Below are positions 1 through 5,097 of a stretch of 7,340 nt of DNA, piece by piece (the first letter of the stretch is position 1; every line of letters starts with the position of its first letter). The stretch covers positions 1 through 7,340 of the forward strand of contig MCBC01000064.1 of assembly GCA_001723855.1 (NCBI GenBank). Direction: 5' to 3'. Below the pieces are notes generated by a model. That model saw only the letters and a program-made list of their open reading frames with translations. It did not search any database and had not been told where the DNA came from. Made by a program: the position numbers and the translations under genes. Source of the DNA: Candidatus Altarchaeales archaeon WOR_SM1_86-2 (GTDB lineage: Archaea > Altiarchaeota > Altiarchaeia > IMC4 > MCBC01).

Positions 1-335
1 GTACTGGTCATATTATTGTATTTTCTTGGTATTGCAGACATTGGTTTTTTATAGAAGTGCAGGGAATTAAGTTTTATTTTACCCTTCCTTATGCATCGGG
101 ATCTTACATGGCCCGACCAACCACGGGGTTGATTCGTCCCCCTTATTTTTTGAATCAGAAATGGAATTACAGGGGTTTCACCAAAAATGCTGGAAATCTT
201 TTTTGAACCAGAAATGTAAATAGAACCGCTTTGAATATATTTTTATTTTAGTATTGCCATAAAGATTAATGGGATAAAATCAGGATATTTACCTGAAGCC
301 GCGGTATATGGAAGCCGCCGATCCGTATAATCAAT

Positions 336-360
336 AAAAAATTTGCATAGCAAATTTTTT
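336..360. repeat. Perfect 11-bp hairpin, TTTGC-ATA-GCAAA core
   Basis: AAAAAATTTGC (336-346) and GCAAATTTTTT (350-360) are perfect reverse complements with a three-base ATA loop. The right arm ends in six T, so an RNA hairpin followed by U could act as a terminator for something transcribed from the left. The arms are symmetrical, so it would work on either strand. Its core resembles the hairpin at 4177-4197. Confidence 0.6.
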
Positions 361-363
361 AGC

Positions 364-391
364 ATTTAGAAAGTAGATATGCTTTCTAAAT
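364..391. repeat. Perfect 10-bp hairpin next to the previous one
   Basis: ATTTAGAAAG (364-373) and CTTTCTAAAT (382-391) are perfect reverse complements with an eight-base loop. It starts three bases after the hairpin at 336-360, so the two form a tandem stem-loop pair. The role is unknown; a terminator, a processed RNA structure or a mobile-repeat end are all possible. Confidence 0.55.
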
Positions 392-516
392 ACAAAAATA
401 ATGTTTTAAATTCAGAGGGATATGAAAAGCAGGTAAAACCTGATATTCGGGCTTTGCATGATTAAATCGTCCTGCAAAGGTTAATAGATAAGGGATGGGT
501 TCGTCTCCGACCCTCA

Positions 517-629
517 GGCAGATGTGCCATATATCTGCCGGAGCCGGTGGGGAAAATCGCACATCTCCCCCATCGTTAAATAAACTTTGCCCGCCCGGGC
601 AGCCTGTAAGACCTGCAGGTGAGATGTGC
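517..629 (+). promoter_or_regulatory. Candidate structured leader of the tusA operon with competing stems
   Basis: Several exact complements lie here. GGCAGAT (517-523) pairs with ATCTGCC (533-539). GCACATCTC (559-567) pairs with GAGATGTGC (621-629), enclosing a GC-rich hairpin TGCCC/GGGCA (588-592/597-601) and the palindrome ACCTGCAGGT (611-620). The same central GCACATC (559-565) can instead pair with GATGTGC at 521-527, and GGGGA (549-553) with TCCCC (566-570). These pairings exclude one another, which is the logic of a regulatory RNA switch. The last arm ends 74 bases before the tusA start. It matches no riboswitch class I recognise. If transcription starts downstream (for example from the TATA-like sequence near 666) these would be DNA-level features only. 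Confidence 0.35.
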
Positions 630-653
630 TTTGAAACAATTGAACATCCTAAG

Positions 654-670
654 ATATGAAAAGTTCATAT
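654..670 (+). promoter_or_regulatory. Small hairpin and TATA-like sequence before tusA
   Basis: ATATGAA (654-660) and TTCATAT (664-670) form a perfect 7-bp stem with loop AAG. The right arm runs into CATATATG (666-673), which resembles an archaeal TATA box and lies 31-38 bases before the tusA ATG, a position that would give a very short or no leader. It may be either promoter or leader hairpin; the sequence does not decide. Confidence 0.3.
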
Positions 671-703
671 ATGTCACGGCACCATTACAAAAGGCGATGA
701 GAA

Positions 704-925
704 ATGGCTGAGATAAAGGTGGATGTGAAAGGCGAGACCTGTCCGGTGCCACTGGTTGAGACCAGAAAAGCACTGCGAAAGGCGTCAAAGGGGGATATAG
801 TGGAGGTAATCGGAACCCACCCCCCTTCCAAGGAAGAGATACCAATGGCTGTCAAGGCGTTGGGCATGGAACTCATGGACGTGCAGCAGGAAGGAGGTGT
901 GTGGAGGATCAAAATACGCAGGTAA
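704..925 (+). CDS. tusA: TusA/SirA-like sulfur carrier protein
   Basis: Seventy-three residues, the normal size for a TusA-family protein. Seen: the family signature GETCPVPLVETRKAL at residues 10-24, with the CPxP motif whose cysteine (Cys13) is the persulfide-carrying residue in characterised members, and the short beta-alpha-beta-alpha-beta-beta type sequence pattern. Known: TusA proteins are small cytosolic sulfur carriers that accept sulfane sulfur from desulfurases, rhodaneses or DsrE-type proteins and pass it to other proteins. The ATG at 704 is preceded by AGGCGATG (692-699), an imperfect Shine-Dalgarno site. It is the first gene of a tight cluster, 14 bases before the DsrE2-like gene. 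Inference: it shuttles sulfur into the Fe-S assembly proteins encoded downstream; a tRNA-thiolation role is possible, but no tRNA-modifying enzyme is present here. Confidence 0.9.
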   Translation: MAEIKVDVKGETCPVPLVETRKALRKASKGDIVEVIGTHPPSKEEIPMAVKALGMELMDVQQEGGVWRIKIRR

Positions 926-939
926 AATGAGGGAAAACG

Positions 940-1359
940 ATGACCGATAAAACTACCATAATACTTCACAGCGGCGATATGGATAAACTGTCCAGTGCCC
1001 TTATCATAGCCAACGGGGCGCTTTCGATGGGAATGGAAGCCTCAATCTACTTCACATTCTGGGGACTTGAGCGTCTCAAGAAAGGGGGGCTGGAAAAAGG
1101 CCCTCTGTCCAGGATGAACATGCTGGGCATCGGCAGGTGGATGGTAAAGCGCCGGATGAAAAAAGCCAACATGGTCTCTTTAGAGAGGCTGCTTCAGGAC
1201 TTCAAGGAGCTCGGGGGCAAGATCATCGCCTGTGAAATGACTATGGAGATAATGGGGGTAAAACCGGAGGACCTGCGCCAGGACCTGATAGATGATTACG
1301 GTGCCGTGGGCACGTACATCCAGGAGGCAAGGGAATCAAAAATAACCCTGTTCATATAA
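940..1359 (+). CDS. DsrE2-like sulfur transfer protein (DsrE/DsrF/DrsH superfamily)
   Basis: A 139-residue soluble-looking protein. Seen: an N-terminal TIILHSGDMDKLSSAL segment (about 6-21) typical of the DsrE fold, then FTFWGLERL (38-46), a basic Met-rich stretch (59-78) and the segment IIACEMTMEIMGVKPEDL (95-112). Cys98 is the only cysteine and falls where DsrE2 proteins have the conserved Cys of a CxMSMxxMG-like motif. Known: DsrE-family proteins bind persulfide on this cysteine and exchange it with TusA; tusA-dsrE2 pairs occur in sulfur oxidisers and many anaerobes. GAGGGA at 929-934, five bases before the ATG, serves as ribosome binding site. It is co-directional with tusA and the IscS-like gene with 14-base gaps, so almost certainly co-transcribed. 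Inference: receives or delivers TusA-bound sulfur in this cluster. The biochemical donor is unknown. Confidence 0.8.
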   Translation: MTDKTTIILHSGDMDKLSSALIIANGALSMGMEASIYFTFWGLERLKKGGLEKGPLSRMNMLGIGRWMVKRRMKKANMVSLERLLQDFKELGGKIIACEMTMEIMGVKPEDLRQDLIDDYGAVGTYIQEARESKITLFI

Positions 1360-1373
1360 ATTTTTAGGATAAC

Positions 1374-2546
1374 ATGGCTGACAGAACCGTTTACTTGGAC
1401 AACGCAGCGGCTACCAGAATGGATGAGCGGGTGCTCGAGGTAATGGAGCCGTACTTCTTCAATGTCTATGCGGTTGCTACCTCCGAGTTCGGCTACTCCA
1501 TGGGATTAGACGCCCGAGATGCGCTGGACAGTGCCAGGGGGGTCATCGCCGGTGCCCTGGGAGCCTCACGCGAGGAATTCATCTTCACCTCCGGAAGCAC
1601 CGAATCCAGCAACATCGCTCTCAAGGGCGTAACGCGAGCTCTTGACGATAAGAAGGGCAAACACATAATTGTCTCAAGAATAGAGGACTTTCCCGTGCTT
1701 CACAGCGCCAGGGCTCTGGAGAAACATGGCTTCAGGGTAACCTACCTGGATGTGGACGGCGAAGGCTTTGCAGACCTGGACCTGCTGGGGGACTCCATCA
1801 GTGACGAAACAGCCATGGTATCCATCCAGCATGCCAACCAGGAAATCGGCACCATCCAGGACATTGAAGCCATCGGACGAATATGCCGGGATAAAGGAGT
1901 GCTTTTCCACACCGACGCCACCCATACTTTCACCAGGGTGCCCCTGGACATGAGAGAAATGCCGGTTGATCTGGCTACCGTCTCACCGCATACGATCCAC
2001 GGACCCCCGGGCATCGGAGGTCTTTACATCCGCGAGGGCACGCCCATCACCAAGTTGATGGACGGCGGCTTCCAGGAGTTCGATAAGCGTGCCGGGCCCG
2101 AGAACATCCCGGGTGCGGCAGGATTTGCCAGGGCGGTGGAACTGGTCACGCAGGAAGAGAACGACCGGCTTAAGGCAATGCGCGATCGTCTCATTGACAG
2201 GGTGCTTGCCGAGATACCTGACACCAGTCTGAACGGTCACCGCAGGAAGAGAATCCCGCAGAACGCCAACATAACCTTCCACTTTGTAGAAGGCGAATCC
2301 ATCACTCTGCACCTGGATATGCGGGGTTTTGCGGTGAGTACCGGCTCAGCGTGCTTCAGCCGTTCCCTTGAGGCCAGCCATGTCATCATGGGGATTGGCG
2401 GCAACCACGAAACGGCTCACGGGTCAGTGCGATTCACGCTCGGGCGCTACAACACCATGGAAGATGCTGATGCCGTGGTGCAGGAAGCGGCGGAGGTCGT
2501 ACGGAAACTAAGAAAAATCAGCCCTTTGGGTAAAAACAAAAAGTAA
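1374..2546 (+). CDS. IscS/NifS-like class-V aminotransferase fold protein lacking the PLP lysine
   Basis: Full family length, 390 residues, clearly related to NifS/IscS cysteine desulfurases: VYLDNAAAT (6-14), FTSGSTESSN (71-80), HANQEIGTIQDI (153-164), FHTDATH (178-184), and the active-cysteine loop STGSACFSRSLEASHV (322-337) with Cys327, followed by HETAHGSVRFTLGRY (345-359). The Schiff-base lysine of the usual SxHK motif is replaced: residues 204-207 read S-P-H-T, with Thr207 encoded by ACG at 1992-1994. Other PLP-site positions differ too: the HK of the usual EHxxVL segment reads DF (Asp105 at the His104 position of E. coli IscS), the DAxQ glutamine is His184, the GNPSS segment near residue 33 is lost, and RxGT is R-A-G-P (239-242). 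The frame is intact, so this is not a pseudogene. Known: A. fulgidus IscS also lacks the lysine and was reported to have no desulfurase activity while contributing a cysteine to an Fe-S cluster on IscU. Inference: an IscU partner or persulfide acceptor, not a desulfurase. Confidence 0.88.
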   Translation: MADRTVYLDNAAATRMDERVLEVMEPYFFNVYAVATSEFGYSMGLDARDALDSARGVIAGALGASREEFIFTSGSTESSNIALKGVTRALDDKKGKHIIVSRIEDFPVLHSARALEKHGFRVTYLDVDGEGFADLDLLGDSISDETAMVSIQHANQEIGTIQDIEAIGRICRDKGVLFHTDATHTFTRVPLDMREMPVDLATVSPHTIHGPPGIGGLYIREGTPITKLMDGGFQEFDKRAGPENIPGAAGFARAVELVTQEENDRLKAMRDRLIDRVLAEIPDTSLNGHRRKRIPQNANITFHFVEGESITLHLDMRGFAVSTGSACFSRSLEASHVIMGIGGNHETAHGSVRFTLGRYNTMEDADAVVQEAAEVVRKLRKISPLGKNKK

Positions 2547-2557
2547 GAAGAATAAAA

Positions 2558-3193
2558 ATGAAATTTCCATACAGCGAAAAGGTGCTTGAGCACTTTAAAC
2601 ACCCGCGCAACGTGGGTGAGATCAAGGATGCCGACGGCAAGGCAACCGTGGGCAGCCCGGCTTGCGGCGATATGGTGGCAGTTTACATAAAAGTTGAACC
2701 CGAAACAAAACGCATAACTGACATCAAATTCGAGTCCTACGGATGCGCCTCAAACATCGCTACCGGCTCCATCATCACCGAGCTTGCCAAAGGCAAGACC
2801 CTTGAAGAAGCCAAAAAGATTACCTGGAAGCAGGCATCGGAAGCCCTGGGGGGGCTGCCGAAGATCAAAGCCCACTGTTCGGTGCTGGCGATAGACGGCC
2901 TGCGCTCAGCAATCCAGAACTACGAAGAGCGCCACGGCCTGGTCAGGGAGCATGAGCCCACCACGGAGGATGTGGTTCGCAAACGCCTCCGGCATGTTAT
3001 GAACCCCCTGACGGGTTTGGATGTGGTGCGCACGAATCTGGTCGGGGACATAGAGGTAAAGGACGGTTCCGTCAGTGTGACGGTGGATTTGCCTGAAGAT
3101 CACCAGTTCGCACCCAACATCAGGGAAGAGATTGCAGAAAAGATCGAACCCCTGTGGGATGTGAAGAAAGTGGAGGTCTATTTTAAGGGGTGA
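2558..3193 (+). CDS. iscU: IscU-type Fe-S scaffold fused to a C-terminal MIP18/DUF59 domain
   Basis: 211 residues, longer than a plain IscU (about 125-150). Seen: an N-terminal IscU domain (1-127) with the three ligand cysteines Cys36 (SPACGD), Cys63 (YGCAS) and Cys107 (KAHCSVLA), the conserved Asp38, and His106 before the third cysteine. After a linker (128-136), residues 137-209 match the MIP18/DUF59 fold: VVRKRLRHVMNPLTGLDVV, then VGDIEVKDGSVSVTVDLPED and a terminal DVKKVEVYF strand. The DUF59 hallmark DPE is N-P-L here and the usual Cys-containing TxxxCP loop is replaced by a sequence without Cys. Known: IscU builds [2Fe-2S]/[4Fe-4S] clusters; DUF59 domains (SufT, CIA2/MIP18, N-terminus of some Mrp/ApbC proteins) act in cluster maturation or delivery. 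The gene starts 11 bases after the IscS-like stop with only a weak AGAAG site. Inference: scaffold and delivery domain joined in one chain. Confidence 0.88.
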   Translation: MKFPYSEKVLEHFKHPRNVGEIKDADGKATVGSPACGDMVAVYIKVEPETKRITDIKFESYGCASNIATGSIITELAKGKTLEEAKKITWKQASEALGGLPKIKAHCSVLAIDGLRSAIQNYEERHGLVREHEPTTEDVVRKRLRHVMNPLTGLDVVRTNLVGDIEVKDGSVSVTVDLPEDHQFAPNIREEIAEKIEPLWDVKKVEVYFKG

Positions 3194-3283
3194 GACCCTA
3201 AGGGCGCGTTGAAGCATTCAAGGCGGGAAATCTCGAGATCCGGAAGCGGGTCGCCCGGAAGATAATAAAAAAATAGAGGTATG

Positions 3284-3290
3284 GGAGGTG
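3284..3290 (+). promoter_or_regulatory. Strong Shine-Dalgarno site before the DUF4405-like gene
   Basis: GGAGGTG lies four bases before the ATG at 3295 and matches the anti-Shine-Dalgarno of 16S rRNA over seven bases. It is the best such site in the window and supports the chosen start. The A-rich GATAATAAAAAAATA at 3261-3275 just upstream could be a promoter element, which would make this gene separable from the iscU operon. Confidence 0.6.
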
Positions 3291-3294
3291 CGAA

Positions 3295-3585
3295 ATGGAC
3301 AGGGCAAAACTGAATTACCTGGTTGATGTGTTTATGGCGATCTCATTTATGGTTACCGCCGTCGCCGGGCTGGCCCTCTTTTTATTTCTCCGGGGCGGGA
3401 TTCAAAGGGGTGGGCAACTGGAATTCCTTGGGATAATGAAATACACATGGTCCACAGTCCATGAGTGGGCGGGAATGATCATGCTGATCCTGATCATAGT
3501 ACATCTGCTGCTTCATCTGGACTGGATCACAGGCATGACGAAAAAGGTGTTTTCCGGCATCCTCTGGAAAAATATCAAAAAATAG
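3295..3585 (+). CDS. Small two-helix membrane protein, DUF4405-like (cytochrome b561-type)
   Basis: Ninety-six residues. Two hydrophobic segments are clear: about 10-32 and 57-78, with a glycine-rich, basic connecting region (33-47) and a basic C-terminal tail. Histidines His56 (in WSTVHEWAG), His70 and His74 (in IIVHLLLHLDWI) line the second helix in the spacing seen in DUF4405 and related small b-type cytochrome-like membrane proteins, where such histidines are thought to bind heme. It lies 101 bases after iscU, on the same strand, and has its own strong ribosome binding site. Inference: a membrane redox or heme-binding protein; whether it serves the Fe-S cluster upstream is unknown. The family call rests on the W-x-x-x-H-E-W-x-G and H-x-x-x-H-x-D-W pattern, not on a search. 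Confidence 0.7.
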   Translation: MDRAKLNYLVDVFMAISFMVTAVAGLALFLFLRGGIQRGGQLEFLGIMKYTWSTVHEWAGMIMLILIIVHLLLHLDWITGMTKKVFSGILWKNIKK

Positions 3586-3687
3586 ATCTCGTTAAATGCC
3601 AAACATACCCATATCAAGATAAAATACACGCGCAAAACCGCATGCATAAGGCGAACATAAAGGTTTAACTTAAAAGTTTTTCAATCT

Positions 3688-4083
3688 ATGAAAATGTCCC
3701 CCGTTGAAAAAGCGAGCAGATTCGTGGTCCAGGAGCATCATGCTAAAAACATCCACTGGGATTTCAGGCTGGAGATGAACGGCGTGCTTAAGAGCTGGGC
3801 CGTCCCGAAGCAAATCCCAAAGGAAGCTGGCGTGAAGAGGCTGGCAATACAGACAGGGGATCATGAGCTGTCTTACCTGGATTTTGAAGGCGATATCCCG
3901 GAAGGCATGTATGGGGCGGGAAAAGTAATTATCAGGGACCGGGGAACATACAATCTTATAGAAAGCGATGAAAGGAAGATATTGCTCGCGCTTCAAGGCA
4001 AAAATCTAAATGGAAAATACTGCCTGATACGGTTTGAGAAAGGCGGCAGTGATTCATGGCTGCTGTTCAAGGTCGGGGAGTAA
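3688..4083 (+). CDS. Stand-alone LigD-type DNA 3'-phosphoesterase domain protein
   Basis: 131 residues, corresponding to the phosphoesterase (PE) module of bacterial LigD with no polymerase or ligase domain. Seen: RFVVQEHHAKNIHWDFRLEM (11-30) with His17, His23, Asp25 and Arg27 matching the metal and phosphate-binding residues of the P. aeruginosa LigD PE site; LKSWAVPK (34-41); GDHELSYLDFEGDIPEGMYGAG (57-78, with His59 and Tyr63 aligning with further active-site residues); and the terminal WLLFKVGE. Known: PE domains remove 3'-ribonucleotides and 3'-phosphates from DNA ends, and free-standing archaeal versions, including one from Methanosarcina, are manganese-dependent 3' end-healing enzymes. 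ATG 3688 is the likely start; ATG 3694 (Met3) is equally possible. No Shine-Dalgarno site is visible, and TTTAACTTAAAAG at 3664-3676 is a possible promoter for a short-leader transcript. The neighbours do not include Ku or a ligase. Confidence 0.9.
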   Translation: MKMSPVEKASRFVVQEHHAKNIHWDFRLEMNGVLKSWAVPKQIPKEAGVKRLAIQTGDHELSYLDFEGDIPEGMYGAGKVIIRDRGTYNLIESDERKILLALQGKNLNGKYCLIRFEKGGSDSWLLFKVGE

Positions 4084-4109
4084 GTCGACGTTTTGAAATC
4101 TCTTATTGA

Positions 4110-4115
4110 TTTTTT
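4110..4115 (+). terminator. T-run after the phosphoesterase gene
   Basis: Six T at 4110-4115, and TTTT at 4091-4094, follow the stop codon at 4081-4083 in a T-rich stretch with no hairpin. Archaeal RNA polymerase can terminate at T-runs alone, so this is a plausible but weak terminator. Confidence 0.3.
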
Positions 4116-4176
4116 GAAATAGATAAAGAATAAAATAAGGATTTGGAGGAGCTGGATAACGAAATGCAGATAAACG

Positions 4177-4197
4177 AAAGTTTGCGAAGCAAACTTT
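4177..4197. repeat. Perfect 9-bp hairpin, TTTGC-GAA-GCAAA core
   Basis: AAAGTTTGC (4177-4185) and GCAAACTTT (4189-4197) are perfect reverse complements around loop GAA. It shares the core TTTGCnnnGCAAA flanked by A/T with the hairpin at 336-360. It lies between the converging phosphoesterase and orphan genes. It may be a bidirectional terminator or part of a dispersed repeat covering about 4165-4259; that region has a repeat-like look, but I cannot test copy number. Confidence 0.5.
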
Positions 4198-4255
4198 GGA
4201 CGAAACGAAGCGGGGTCTTTTATCGGCTGTTAGGCGAAGGTCGGAGGTATGCTGA

Positions 4256-4705
4256 TTAATCATCTAAAATATCTAATTTCCATCCCTTGTTTTTACGTAT
4301 TTTCCTCCAATCCCAATATGTTTCATAAAGTTCATCATGTAACATAAACTCTGATTCAACTATTTTATCACCCCTATCAACGAGAGTAATTCCATCCCAA
4401 TTCTCTGTTTCTGGGTCGGATACTCCATCAATTAAACAAAATAAGCCAAATAAAGGATAAGATGCAGCATCAGCTAATATTTTGCGCAGTGTAGATTCAA
4501 TATTCTCAATGCTTTGTATTTTTAAAAGTGCTTTTTTTTCTGTTTCAGTAAAACCATTATTTGGTGGATATGCCATCCCTTCAATAATTGTACCGTCGAT
4601 GACAGATCTGGCTGTTCTCTCGGCAGTTTCTTCAATAATTCTATTTAACTCAATCATCAGAATGTTTTTATTTTTTTCGCTTAATGACATTTTCTTGTTT
4701 TCCAT
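4256..4705 (-). CDS. Hypothetical protein, AT-rich orphan gene
   Basis: I do not recognise this protein. From ATG 4705 it has 149 residues. A GTG at 4714 would add three residues, but it is part of the Shine-Dalgarno site GAGGTG (4717-4712 on the minus strand), which sits six bases before the ATG, so the ATG start is preferred. Seen: a charged, helical N-terminal half (Lys/Glu/Ile-rich, residues 1-40), then SYPLFGLFCLIDGVSDPE (about 83-100), a possible compact beta/turn core, then an aromatic and basic stretch LHDELYETYWDWRKIRKNKG (122-141) and an acidic end. There is no signal peptide or membrane helix. Sampled stretches are about one-third G+C against more than half in the sulfur operon, suggesting recent acquisition. 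No neighbour indicates a role. A small cytosolic accessory or immunity-type protein is possible but is only a guess. Confidence 0.7.
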   Translation of the reverse strand: MENKKMSLSEKNKNILMIELNRIIEETAERTARSVIDGTIIEGMAYPPNNGFTETEKKALLKIQSIENIESTLRKILADAASYPLFGLFCLIDGVSDPETENWDGITLVDRGDKIVESEFMLHDELYETYWDWRKIRKNKGWKLDILDD

Positions 4706-4762
4706 CTTAATCACCTCTTTATTTTAATGTAAGACTTTCGCTTAACTAATTTATACCCGCGG

Positions 4763-4855
4763 TTACTGCGGATATAATTCCTATTTGGGGGCTATCCGCA
4801 TTGCGTATATACTCCCAATTTGGCGATATATGCGAAGTTACTACAGATACGCACC
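4763..4855. repeat. Degenerate direct repeats upstream of the orphan gene
   Basis: The 22-base segments starting TGCGGATATAATTCC (4767-4788) and TGCGTATATACTCCC (4802-4823) agree at 18 of 22 positions, 35 bases apart. A third, weaker copy TTACTACAGATA (4838-4849) resembles TTACTGCGGATA (4763-4774) at 10 of 12. Each contains a GATA/ATATA centre followed by a C-rich end. They lie about 60-150 bases upstream of the minus-strand start at 4705. They could be operator sites for a regulator or remnants of a short tandem repeat. Confidence 0.45.
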
Positions 4856-5097
4856 CCTCTGGATTGAATTAGCCCTAATAAATACTATTGATAAATATAT
4901 TTTCTGAAAGTAATAATAAATAACAAAACAGGAGAGGGTAAAAAAGGTTGAATTTTGAATTAAAACAGGATAATAAAGAAATAAAATGCACATGAAAGTC
5001 AAAAGCGGGTTCTTGGCAGCCCTCTCAGCCGAGAAAATAACAAACGTTCCGCAAAATCCGGGAGGGACAGGAATGCCTTTAACTATATTCTTTTTTA

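Larger units (their letters stand above)
1..703. other. Gene-free, AT-rich region with many inverted repeats
   Basis: No open reading frame here has recognisable protein content; the minus-strand frames entering it from 845 and 969 are shadows of the tusA gene. The first 480 bases are AT-rich. The last 220 bases are less so and are dense in complementary segments, described separately. Direct repeats lie at 146-166 and 199-219 (19 of 21 bases identical). Smaller hairpins are CAGGT/ACCTG at 430-442 and CTTTGCA/TGCAAAG at 452-479. The region probably carries the 3' boundary of an upstream gene outside the window plus the promoter and leader of the tusA operon. I could not place that promoter with confidence. 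TATA-like candidates are TTAAATAA near 576-583 and CATATATG near 666-673. Confidence 0.6.

Noticed and set aside
498..514. T-arm-like stem GGGTT/GACCC with a seven-base loop, suggesting a tRNA
   Set aside because: The loop lacks the TTC sequence and no acceptor, D or anticodon arms surround it.
693..712. C-box-like GCGATGA followed by CTGA at the tusA start, suggesting a C/D box RNA
   Set aside because: The C box has a mismatch, the C-D spacing is too short for a guide, and the bases are explained by the ribosome binding site and first codons.
576..969. Minus-strand open frames overlapping tusA (576-845 and 685-969)
   Set aside because: They lie opposite a clear TusA gene, and their products show no family motif.
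1674..2312. Several open frames inside the IscS-like gene on both strands
   Set aside because: The IscS-like frame has continuous family homology; the others are composition shadows in GC-rich coding DNA.
1374..2546. Calling the IscS-like gene a pseudogene because of the missing lysine
   Set aside because: The frame is uninterrupted, of full length, and the cysteine loop and C-terminal motifs are preserved, so relaxed selection on the whole protein is not supported.
4054..4263. Minus-strand 69-codon frame across the palindrome at 4177-4197
   Set aside because: It overlaps the end of the phosphoesterase gene and the end of the orphan gene, and its content derives from the hairpin and AT-rich spacer.
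4706..4714. GTG at 4714 as the start of the orphan gene
   Set aside because: That GTG is part of the GAGGTG Shine-Dalgarno site, ideally spaced for the ATG at 4705.
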